Positions 9,773 through 18,591 of a stretch of 64,000 nucleotides of DNA are shown piece by piece. Every line of letters begins with the position of its first letter. Positions within the stretch are counted from its first letter, which is position 1. A program made the translations under genes and the position numbers. The notes beneath the pieces are model-generated. The model saw only the letters and a program-made list of their open reading frames with translations, was not told the origin of the DNA and did no database searches. Source of the stretch: Marchantia polymorpha subsp. ruderalis (Eukaryota; Streptophyta; Marchantiopsida; Marchantiales; Marchantiaceae). The stretch spans positions 30,888,501 through 30,952,500 of the forward strand of contig AP031351.1 in assembly GCA_037833965.1 (NCBI GenBank). Reading direction: 5' to 3'.

Positions 9773-12613
9773 TCACATTTGGTATTTCTTCAACCGCCAC
9801 CCGTTCACTCGGGTGCCTAACAAATCGCCGGCCATGTCCGCAAGTTGGATGGATCCATTCGGGAAGACTTCGACAACCCTGTAAGGTCCCATCCACCTTA
9901 GGTGCAGTTTGCCTGGGAATCTGGCATGCCTGCTGTCGTAGAGCAATGCCAAATCACCCGCCTGCAGGAGTACCGGTTTGATCTTTTTATCGTATCTCTC
10001 CTTTCGACGGAGCTGGATTTTCCTGGTGCGATCTTCGGCGTCTCGTCTCCTCTCATCCAGCAGCGTGACCTCCTGTAACCTATAGAGCTGACTCTCCTCT
10101 GCGCCCATCCTCTGCAAATCCAACGTTCGTTGGGTGGGTACTTCAAATTCGATCGGGAGGATCGGGTGTTGCCCATACACCAGAAAGTATGGTGTCTGTT
10201 TGGTCGTGATCTTCTCAGCTGTGCGATACGCCCATAGAGCGGCTGCTAGCTTCGTATCCCAGTCGTGAGCGTGATTCACCGTGACCTTGAGTAGTATTTT
10301 ACACAGCAGACCATTGGACTTCTCCGTTAGTCCATTTGCCTTGGGATTGTATGGAGTAGTCTTCCGGTGCTTGATGTGGAAATACCGTGTCAGATCTTCG
10401 ATGATCTGATTCAGAAAATGCGTGCCCCGGTCGCTGACTAGCTCTAAGGGACATCCGTAGCGTGTGATGATCGACTCAAACAAGAATGCGGCGACTGTGG
10501 CAGCATCATCCCTTCTGGTGGCTCTGGCCTCTACCATTTTGGTGGCGTAGTCCGTTGCTACCAGAATGTAGCGCCTTCGTGTACTTCTAGTCACCGGTTG
10601 TATCGGCCCTACAAAGTCAATACCCCACTTTTCGAAAGGTGCTAGAGGCATGATGGGAGTCAGGGGCCAGCGTGTTGTAGGCGTCGGTCTCCCCGTCCTC
10701 TTGCAACTGTCGCACTTGCGAATGTAATCGAGAACATCCTTAAACATGGTCGGCCACCAATATCCCGCATTTAGGATCTTTGTGACCGTGTTCCTGGTGG
10801 CATAGTGTCCACCCGCCTCCTCTGTATGCATCGCACTCACTATTCTTGGTACCTCTGATTCCTCCAGGCATCTGCATAAGCGCTCATCTGCCATCTTCTT
10901 GAACAAAACTCCCTGCTGGAGTTGGTACGGGCCTGCCTTATGAATAAAGACAGTTCGCTGTTCCAAATCCATGCCTTCGGGACACTGGAGGGTTAGCAGA
11001 TATCGATACAGGTCGGCATAGCGGGACTCATGTCCTGCAGACAACTGAAATAACTCTTCATCTGGAAAATCGTCCACCAATTCCTCCTCTGTCGGCTGTG
11101 TCCATAATCGGGACAAGTAATCCGCATTTTCGTGGTGCACCCCTTTCCTGGTCTGGACTGTGTAGGTGAACTCTTGTAGTAACAACACCCACCTGGCGAT
11201 CCGACCGGATAGGTCGGCTTTCTTGACTAGGTGTTGCAATGCGTAGTGGTCCACATGGAACACAAACTCGTAGCAGATTAGGTAGTGACGGAACTTTTTA
11301 CAGGAGTACACCATCCCCAACGCTTCTCTCTCCGTCGTGGTGTACTTCCGCTCTGCTAGAGACAGCTGTCGGCTCGCGAAGTAGATCGGGTAGTCCTTTT
11401 TGTTGTCATCCTTTTGACTCAGTACTACACCGATGGCGAATGCCGAGGTGTCAACGTAAACATGGAATGGTCGATTCCAGTCTGGACTCCTTAGTACGGG
11501 AGCAGTCGTGAGTTTTGCTTTCAGAGCCTCAAATGCTGACTGCTGGTTCGCACCCCAAGCATAAGGCTCGTCCTTCTTCAACAACTTGGTCAGGTCCGCC
11601 GCCAGTATTGCATACATGTGTATGAATCTTTGGTAGTAGCCCACATGACCCAGGAATGCTCGCAGCTCTCTTAGATTCGTGGGTGGCTCAAGCTCGAGTA
11701 TAACCTTGACCTTCTCGATGTCCACCGCAATGCCGTCTGCCGAGACCCGATGACCCAACAAGATCCCACTAGTCATAAAGAAAAAGCACTTCTCGGGATG
11801 CAGTGATAAACTGCTCTCTCTACATTTATCGAAGGTCTGCTTCAAGTGACTTAGGTGTTCAGACCGCTTCCCAAAGACACAGAAGTCATCTATGAATATT
11901 TCTAGGAACTTCCTCAGTTGTTCCTGAAAGATATTGGTCATCATCCGTTGAAAGGTGGCAGGCGCGTTGCACAGACCGAAGGGCATCTTGTGGTATGCGT
12001 AAGTTCCCCAGTCGGTTGTGAACGTAGTTTTATCCTTGTCCTGTTCACGGATAGACACCTGATTGTAACCTGAGAACCCATCCAGGAAGCTATAACATTC
12101 ATGTCCTGCGACATGGTCTAGAATGGCATCCGTGAATGGTAACGGGTGATGATCCTTGCGTGTTGCTGCATTCAACTTCCGGAAATCCTGACACACTCGT
12201 ATCTTACCCGTCAACTTCTTGGGTACGATAACAATCGGCGACACCCACTCGCTGCTGAGCACAGGGTAAATAATACCAGCGCTCAAGTACTTATCTATCT
12301 CCTCTTTCACTAGCAAGGAGTACTTTGGGTTGAGGCGATACTGGCGCTGTCGTATGGGTACTGAGTCGTCCAGTAAATCGATACGGTGTTCCCCATACCG
12401 TGCAGGTATCCCCTTCATGTCTTCGATCTTCCAGGCGAAGACGTCGACATAATGGCTAAGGAATGCCTGTACTTTCCTTAGCTCGTCTCCTCTTACTGCG
12501 CTTGATACCTTCAAGCACTTGCCGGGACTGAGTTGTACTTCGTGACAGTCACTAGGGTCGACAATACCCTCGGTGTGACTCGTCTCACTCCTTCCCAGTC
12601 CCACAGTTAATTG
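9773..12613 (-). CDS. pol: pol: reverse transcriptase, RNase H and integrase (giant-LTR element)
   Basis: About 946 codons follow the TAG at 12614-12616 in the same frame as gag, so pol has no start codon of its own that is needed. RT shows the palm motif FIDDFCVFG and the block FLDGFSGYNQ. RNase H has the catalytic Asp in VDTSAFAIG, the Glu in TTEREALG and the Asp in HVDHYALQ. Integrase has an HHCC-type zinc region ending CDSCKR, then catalytic Asp in GIDFVGP, Asp in SDRGTHF and Glu in GLTEKSNG. The C-terminal end is short and basic, with no chromodomain or PHD finger. No frameshift or internal stop is visible, so the enzyme set looks functional. Confidence 0.93.
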   Translation of the reverse strand, partial: QLTVGLGRSETSHTEGIVDPSDCHEVQLSPGKCLKVSSAVRGDELRKVQAFLSHYVDVFAWKIEDMKGIPARYGEHRIDLLDDSVPIRQRQYRLNPKYSLLVKEEIDKYLSAGIIYPVLSSEWVSPIVIVPKKLTGKIRVCQDFRKLNAATRKDHHPLPFTDAILDHVAGHECYSFLDGFSGYNQVSIREQDKDKTTFTTDWGTYAYHKMPFGLCNAPATFQRMMTNIFQEQLRKFLEIFIDDFCVFGKRSEHLSHLKQTFDKCRESSLSLHPEKCFFFMTSGILLGHRVSADGIAVDIEKVKVILELEPPTNLRELRAFLGHVGYYQRFIHMYAILAADLTKLLKKDEPYAWGANQQSAFEALKAKLTTAPVLRSPDWNRPFHVYVDTSAFAIGVVLSQKDDNKKDYPIYFASRQLSLAERKYTTTEREALGMVYSCKKFRHYLICYEFVFHVDHYALQHLVKKADLSGRIARWVLLLQEFTYTVQTRKGVHHENADYLSRLWTQPTEEELVDDFPDEELFQLSAGHESRYADLYRYLLTLQCPEGMDLEQRTVFIHKAGPYQLQQGVLFKKMADERLCRCLEESEVPRIVSAMHTEEAGGHYATRNTVTKILNAGYWWPTMFKDVLDYIRKCDSCKRTGRPTPTTRWPLTPIMPLAPFEKWGIDFVGPIQPVTRSTRRRYILVATDYATKMVEARATRRDDAATVAAFLFESIITRYGCPLELVSDRGTHFLNQIIEDLTRYFHIKHRKTTPYNPKANGLTEKSNGLLCKILLKVTVNHAHDWDTKLAAALWAYRTAEKITTKQTPYFLVYGQHPILPIEFEVPTQRTLDLQRMGAEESQLYRLQEVTLLDERRRDAEDRTRKIQLRRKERYDKKIKPVLLQAGDLALLYDSRHARFPGKLHLRWMGPYRVVEVFPNGSIQLADMAGDLLGTRVNGWRLKKYQM

Positions 12614-12616
12614 CTA
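12608..12616 (-). promoter_or_regulatory. Readthrough stop TAG-CAA-TTA between gag and pol
   Basis: The element strand reads GAA TAG CAA TTA ACT. TAG followed by CARYYA is the tobamovirus-type leaky stop context. Gag (frame from 15445) and pol are in the same frame with only this one stop between them, so suppression would give a gag-pol fusion without frameshifting. Recoding activity is inferred from the motif. Confidence 0.8.
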
Positions 12617-15445
12617 TTCGTCTTCCGGCTGAATAGCTTCCGTCTCTTCTTCTTCTTCCACCGAACAGCAGGCAACGAATCCCACGAAGTAATCGGATTC
12701 GGTACCACTGGAATCCGATCGCGCGGTCGACTCACTGTCCTCGCCCGATGTGTAACCTGCACTTGTCGATGGGGTCTCTCCTTCGTGCCTGACCCTATTC
12801 CAGGGCACCGTAATGGTTTTGGTCGGTTCCGAAGGATGGGGAAACTTAAGGCGATGCCTTCGCCAATCACATCTGACTTGTGCGCCATATAGCCATGGTC
12901 GCCCGAGCAGAACGTCATAGCCCTGCTTCATCATCGGTTGAAGGATGATATACGTCAACCGAAAGTCCGCACCCCCGATGATTGTCTTGACATTGCGCAG
13001 CATACCTGCAGGCATTCTCCGCGTCTGATCCGCTAATCTCAACACACGCTTCGAGGGTTCGTATTGACTGAACCCCAAGGCTCTCGCTGTATCCTCCGTC
13101 ATTATGTTGACTCCTGATCCAGAGTCGATTGGCACTCTGCGTACACAACACCCTGCGATTTCCACATCGATCTCGGGTGGCCCTTGGTCTTCGCTCTCCA
13201 CTTGATATACTTGAGAGGATGTGGATGCGCGCGGCTTCCGCGGATGCCGTAGCGAAAGCATCAACATTCTCCGATACGTCTTATTGTCCTCCAAGAGCTG
13301 CTTGAACGTGATGTTCACTTTTCGACTCCCGAGATCTTCGACCAAGTCATAGTGGGCGCGTTGGGTCGCCGGGGTCGGCGACGCTCTGCGAGGTTCCACG
13401 GTGGCTGCCAACTTCGCCCCAAGGGAGGATGTCAAGTCTGGCCGCGGTGGGTCCTTTTGCGTGCGGATCGCTTCCTTCAACAGGTTGGTTACCTCGTTGC
13501 GGATATCCGGAGCATAGTCCCGTTTCAGTAGGCGCACTGGCTCGTCCTCGACTGCTGTCTGGGGCCGCACTGCTGGTGCCTCTCTCGTAGCCGAAGACTT
13601 CCGAGCAGGTCGCAAGTCGGACTTGCTGGATGTCTTCTCCTTCCCTTTTCCCGTCCGGTCGTCGGTTCTCCGTTCGTGCTTGCGAGTGTCACGCTCTTGC
13701 TCCTTCGATTTCTTGGAACTACGAGTTTCGACCCGTGCGCACATAACCTCTTCAGCCGGCCATTCTTCGTCTTCGCCATCCCCGTCTGAACCTACTTCGA
13801 CCTGGTTAACTTGCACGTCCTCCTTGGCAGGAGTGTTCACAAATCGTACCGCTGGCCGAGGGACTGGTGGCTGATCACACTCTGGCGCAGTATGCCCGAT
13901 TTTTTTGCAATTACTACATGTTGGAGCATAATCGTTTCGCCTCTTTGGATGGGGACACTGCGGTGAGAAGTGCCCAACTTCCCCGCAATTATAACAAGCT
14001 CGCGGTGGCGGTGGGTCAAACGTCCCTGGAGGTGCTCTCCGCCTCACGGGTACTGTAGTGGCCCGATCCACCGGAATATATCGTGGGACTTGCATTGCTG
14101 AAACTGCAGGAGGGGTAGGAACCGACTGGACGGCGTAGGCTGTCTCTTCGCTCGCCTCTCCATAGTACTGAGGGTGTTCCCCATAGTACGGTTGTGCCCA
14201 CTCTACTGCGTTGACTGGATATGACGGACGGGTGGTAAGGCACTCGGTGTTTGCATGTCCCACCGCCCCGCACGTAGTACACCATAAGTTCGCTCGCACT
14301 CTCCCGGGTGATTTTCGGCGATCATGCCCGCCTACCACTTGAACCTTGAGATCGGCGAAGTCCTTCACAAGGGTCTCCATCTTCGAAGCTATGTCTCCCG
14401 GCGCTCTGTCCGTAGTCACTCGTCGGATGCCCTTTTTCTTCGCTGACCCATGCTTCTTCCTCTTCTTCTCCTCCTCCGACGATGAGGTTTCCTCTTCTTC
14501 GGATGAAGAACGGTTCTCGTCCGAAGACGATTCCTCCGATGACGGAGTTGTACCTCTACGTCGTCTTCGCCCTCCCTTTGGTTTTCGCTCCTTCGACTCC
14601 CGTCTCTCTCTTCCTCTTCGGTTGAGAGTGGAAGTTTCGAAGGCTTCCGCCGATGCAATCACATCCTCAATAGTGTCGCACTTGCTGCGTCGGCAAAAAG
14701 TCTCCATCTCCCGAGTTAAACCGGTCACGTACCAATCCACAGCTTGTTGTACCGAGAAAGGGGACCCTGGTCCTGTTTTCGGTATTCTGTCGAGGAGGTC
14801 CAGAAATCTCTCAGTGTAGTCACGCAGACTCTCCTTCTTTTCCCGCTGCAAATTACGTAACTTTGTCAAAACCCGGCTGTCGTAGCCGAGCTCGCGAAAG
14901 CGGCGAAGGAACTTCTCCTTCAGCTGGGCCCATGTCGTCAACCCAGTCGGATCGATGCTCTCGTGATTATACCAACTCCTCGCTTTCTTCCGCAGAAGGC
15001 TTGGAAAGATCCTTAGTCGGTCGTCGTCAGCGATCTCGCGATTGGCAATAGACACCGACTCGAACAACTTGATGTATGAATCTGCATCGTCGTCATCCCC
15101 ACTCCCTTTGTACTTCGGGTAGGAATGTTTAGTAATCGGCTGAGGTAGCCGCACATTGGCTTGTCCGTCCGCCATCGGTGTGTCTGTCGACGGTCTTCGG
15201 GCGGTCGGTTCTACTTCACTAGACGGGTCCGTGCAAGGAATATCTAGTAGAACTGTAAGCACCAAGTTTGGTTCCGAGTCGCCGGGGGTAGGTTCCCCAA
15301 GGGTGTCGGCCGAACTAGGCTTAGATACTCTTTTTGGTGTTTTCTTGTTTTGACGCCGTGTCTCTTCCACGGCCTTCTCTGAATCTCGTCGGAACTTGCG
15401 GACAGCTCTAGCACTTAGGTTGCTCCCGCCAGCCCCAGTCGACAT
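12614..15445 (-). CDS. gag: gag and aspartic protease (giant-LTR element)
   Basis: An ORF of 943 codons starting at ATG 15445, about 90 bases after the 5' LTR. Residues about 95-290 form a retrotransposon gag (capsid) domain with the typical ARSWYNH and LKEKFLRRFRELGY blocks. An acidic/serine-rich and basic linker follows. Three CCHC zinc knuckles are visible: CTTCGAVGHANTEC, CYNCGEVGHFSPQC and CSNCKKIGHTAPEC. A retropepsin-like protease is near the C terminus, with active-site DSGSG and the later LLGRPW block. The protein ends in an acidic tail just before the leaky TAG. The protease thus belongs to the gag side of the stop, as expected when pol is made by readthrough. Confidence 0.92.
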   Translation of the reverse strand: MSTGAGGSNLSARAVRKFRRDSEKAVEETRRQNKKTPKRVSKPSSADTLGEPTPGDSEPNLVLTVLLDIPCTDPSSEVEPTARRPSTDTPMADGQANVRLPQPITKHSYPKYKGSGDDDDADSYIKLFESVSIANREIADDDRLRIFPSLLRKKARSWYNHESIDPTGLTTWAQLKEKFLRRFRELGYDSRVLTKLRNLQREKKESLRDYTERFLDLLDRIPKTGPGSPFSVQQAVDWYVTGLTREMETFCRRSKCDTIEDVIASAEAFETSTLNRRGRERRESKERKPKGGRRRRRGTTPSSEESSSDENRSSSEEEETSSSEEEKKRKKHGSAKKKGIRRVTTDRAPGDIASKMETLVKDFADLKVQVVGGHDRRKSPGRVRANLWCTTCGAVGHANTECLTTRPSYPVNAVEWAQPYYGEHPQYYGEASEETAYAVQSVPTPPAVSAMQVPRYIPVDRATTVPVRRRAPPGTFDPPPPRACYNCGEVGHFSPQCPHPKRRNDYAPTCSNCKKIGHTAPECDQPPVPRPAVRFVNTPAKEDVQVNQVEVGSDGDGEDEEWPAEEVMCARVETRSSKKSKEQERDTRKHERRTDDRTGKGKEKTSSKSDLRPARKSSATREAPAVRPQTAVEDEPVRLLKRDYAPDIRNEVTNLLKEAIRTQKDPPRPDLTSSLGAKLAATVEPRRASPTPATQRAHYDLVEDLGSRKVNITFKQLLEDNKTYRRMLMLSLRHPRKPRASTSSQVYQVESEDQGPPEIDVEIAGCCVRRVPIDSGSGVNIMTEDTARALGFSQYEPSKRVLRLADQTRRMPAGMLRNVKTIIGGADFRLTYIILQPMMKQGYDVLLGRPWLYGAQVRCDWRRHRLKFPHPSEPTKTITVPWNRVRHEGETPSTSAGYTSGEDSESTARSDSSGTESDYFVGFVACCSVEEEEETEAIQPEDE

Positions 15446-15491
15446 TCACCGAGCATGGCTGCTCGTAAAAACCCCGGTGTTGACGCAACTG

Positions 15492-15509
15492 TCCCCGGCA
15501 GCGGCGCCA
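15492..15509 (-). promoter_or_regulatory. Primer-binding site, tRNA-Asp-like
   Basis: The element strand reads TGGCGCCGCTGCCGGGGA, the class of primer site used by plant Athila/Tat elements. It begins 22 bases after the LTR terminus (15532 by TSD and by comparison with the 3' LTR), which is an unusually large gap. The intervening 21 bases include a small GAAG/CTTC hairpin. Confidence 0.75.
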
Positions 15510-16495
15510 AAAAGAAGTTGTCGGCTTCTTATGTAATAACCCACTAAAGGCTAAAACTGCAATATAGTGGTAGAAAGGTCGAACCCACAGGGACAGAGGA
15601 ACACACAGGGTACAAAGTGTCACGTTTAACAGACTATTGATGAGTTTGAATTCTCAGGCGACTGTCACTCCCAGAAATACTGCAAGTGTCCACTCGGAGC
15701 GCACTCGGAGGTCGCACAGTGCAGCGTAACACACACACACACACACACCTGAAACTACAGAAACACAACCCAGAGATCCGTTAGGACCTCTACTTCAAGA
15801 TTTCAGGGGGAAAGTCTCTCACGAGCACACTCGGCAAAGCTGCGGGCAATGACTTCCAACTCCGGCTTTTACAACACTTCCACTAGCTTGCTGCTAGTGT
15901 AGGAAACCCGGTTTGGACTGCCTACTTCGGATCGAAGTCACTCCTACGCGGTGAACAACACTCTCAACTCACAAAACGCGCAGAGAACACAGGTCCGCAC
16001 TGAAGGACTCACTGTGAAACATTCCAGTAACACAACAACAGTCTATTGAAGAGTTTTAATTCTCAGGCACTTGTCATTCCCAGAAATACTACAGGGGTTA
16101 CCCTCAAGGCACCTGCTGCAGCGTAACCTGAATTTACAACCAAGGCTTACACGAAGTAGCAAAACTTCACTTTGGCATTCAGGGGAAAAATCCCAAAGGA
16201 GTACAATCAGAAAGAAACACTCGAAGGTGTAGGGGCGAAACTGTTCAAGTATCTAACTAGTCACTGGCTCTGAGCATCGGCAGTCACCCGCAGGTGCAGT
16301 TCCGAACTACTCAAGTATCTAACCAATGTACTAGCTCTGAACATTCGGCCGAAGGCCTTCAGCTACAAAATGCGGAACGCTAAGTTGTAACTCCTCGTGC
16401 GTGGTGACAGAACTCAAGGACACAAACACGCAAAGGAAATGGGTTCCTGATCTGCACTTCTGATGGGAAAGAACCCCAGGCAAAACGCCTGGAAC

Positions 16496-16504
16496 TATTT
16501 TATA
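16496..16504 (-). promoter_or_regulatory. TATA box of the 5' LTR (element promoter)
   Basis: It has the same GGTATAAAATAG as the 3' copy. This copy would drive the full-length RNA of gag and pol, starting near 16475. Confidence 0.7.
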
Positions 16505-16540
16505 CCTTCTAAGTCCTACCTAGCACTACACTGCACTACG

Positions 16541-18103
16541 CTACACGCCTGCACGGAACCACGCTACACTACACTCCGCGGAACCTGTACTACGTCGCCT
16601 GCGCGGCCGACTGCCGCGCACTAACTCCCTACCCTGCCACTCTTCCGCTCGACTGCGCAGTCCCAACCTCTGCAACGCCGCGGACACCTCCACTTCGAGG
16701 GCGGACATGGTATCCTGTGCCTTCGACAGAAAGGCCTCGAGCTTCTTTGCTACCTTCCGCCGACTCCTACTGTCGCCTGACAACAACCCGGCTGCGCGCA
16801 ATTCAAACTCACGCAGTGTGAGTTTCTCCTGCGCCTTCACTTCCCAGTGGGCGTAGCCCTTGAGACAGTGGGCGACTCGCCTCGCCGTCTCCACCTTCGT
16901 GCGATCCGCCTCCTTCCTGCGATCCTCTTCAATTATCACTAATTGCGATTCGGCTTCAGCACGTTGCGCTCTCAATTCGCCACACTCTGACTGCAACCTG
17001 CGGATTAACTCTTCATCCGCCTGCCGTGCGAGCTGACATTGTTCCAACAACCTCGTCTGTCGCACGAGCTCCTCTGACAAAATCCGATTCTGGGCCTGCT
17101 CAGAGTTGAGTGCTTCCTTGACCTTCACCTGCTCCTTGGTGAGCTCGCCCAGTTTCTCATCCTTCATCTTCTCGGAGTGCTTGTAGAATTTCTGATTAAG
17201 CTTGTACTGACCCCACAAGCACTCATGCTTCTCCTTCAAGTCCCTCAACTCCTGGTCCACTCTAGCTAATAGCTTGCTGGTGTGGACTTTAGTGCGAGTC
17301 CGCCTGCGCACTAACTCGATGTAAGATCCCGGCTGGAGTGGGTCGGCGTATTTATCGACCTTGCGATCCAAGTACCGCAGCAACGGAATCACCTGCTCAG
17401 AGAGCGCCGCCGCCGGTGCTCCAACAATTTCCTCCTCCTCCTCCTCGGTGTCTTCTGCTCCTGACATTTCTTCCGTGGAGCCTCCGTCGTCATCATCCGA
17501 GTGGAGAATTTCATTCGCCATTGATTGCGTCGGCGACTGCCCCGAGTGGGGCTGCACGTCGTCGACGTGTGCTGCCTGCGAAGGCACGGCTGCAGCCTCG
17601 CTGCTCGTCGCCAAAATGTCTAAGGCGGAAGGCGAATGTACCCGAGCGGCATCCCCGTCGCTCGCTGGTTGATTGCCTACCGCGTCCTCTCTGTCTCCGT
17701 CGTCCGCCGCCGAAGGCGGTCGAGCGGAGGATGGCTGCGCGGGGTTTGATTGCGCATCGCGCATCGAGATTTCATCCCGCGGACAGTCACTCCGCTCCTC
17801 CGTCTGCTGCTCCCTTGATCGGTCCGTGGGGGCTGTGCCCGGCCCGTGCGCAGGCGCATTTGTCGCCGCCTTGTCCGCCGCAGGCGTAGCGCCGCGGACC
17901 TCTATCGCCGAAGGCGACATGGCCGGGGGCCGCACGCCCGATGTTCCTTGGCCTATAGGCCCTACCGCCGAAGGCGCATCTATCGGCAGACTTCCCGCCG
18001 ATGGTGCGACCTCCGCACGCTCTCTGCTCGTATCTCCTCGGCTCGAAGGCCCTGGCGCCGAAGGCGCAAATTGCGGCGCGTGGTGCGCCGGAGGGTCTGG
18101 CCA
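16541..18103 (-). pseudogene. C-terminal remnant of the U3 ORF in the deleted 5' LTR
   Basis: It carries the linker, acidic patch and coiled-coil C terminus of the 1050-residue protein. The frame runs openly across the deletion joint into U3 leader sequence up to about 18274, but the native start and folded N-terminal region are missing. It is a by-product of the 2346-bp deletion. Confidence 0.75.
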
Positions 18104-18591
18104 TAGGACAAAACTTGATTCCCCCTTCCGCGTAGGCGGAATTCGCGCCGGTGGCGAAATCCTTCCGCCGTAGGCGACCGCCTCCGTTTCTTCCAGTAGC
18201 GATAACTCCCTAAGTCCTCGTCCGTTCCAAGCGTTCTTGGGCTCGTTGGAATCAGCGCGTCGAGCTCTTTCCAACGGAATCCAAACTTGGTCAAGGCGCC
18301 CGAGGGTTGACCTAATTACGGGGGTTTCCCTACAGCCGCGGACGCAACCTCCGAAGGCGGGTTTTGCGCCTTGCGCCGTAGAGATCCTAACTGCGGAGCT
18401 CGCAGGGAGGGTGGTGCCTGCCCTTACTGCGGCACCCCAAATCCCAGATTCTACAAGATCCCTCGAGAATCCCCGCGATCTTCCGGATTCACTCTGTTTT
18501 GATGTACCGAAGGCTATTTACAATGCTGCCAGGGTACAGTTTTCCAAAAATGTTTTAATTTCCTCAAAATTGCCAAAAGTGGGGTACCACA

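Larger units (their letters stand above)
4327..18591 (-). mobile_element. Complete giant-LTR Ty3/gypsy retrotransposon
   Basis: The element is 14.27 kb in minus orientation. It has a 5' LTR (15532-18591, internally deleted), a primer-binding site, gag-protease, RT-RNase H-integrase, a polypurine tract and a 3' LTR (4327-9735). It is flanked by the 5-bp TSD GCGGT. The integrase has no chromodomain. The RT core and the primer-binding site (complement contains GGCGCCGCTGCCGGGGA) resemble the plant Athila/Tat (non-chromovirus) clade; that placement is inference from motif look, not a tree. Gag and pol are intact apart from a readthrough-type TAG, so the element appears recent and possibly competent. 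Confidence 0.93.
15532..18591 (-). repeat. 5' LTR of the giant-LTR element, internally deleted (3060 bp)
   Basis: It matches the 3' LTR end to end except for a 2346-bp gap. Position 18102 corresponds to 6900 and 18103 to 9247, with at most one base of microhomology. The gap removes the N-terminal half of the U3 ORF and part of the leader. The TATA box and R-U5 remain. Because U3 is copied from the 3' LTR in the life cycle, this loss must have happened after insertion and need not affect transcription. Confidence 0.92.
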
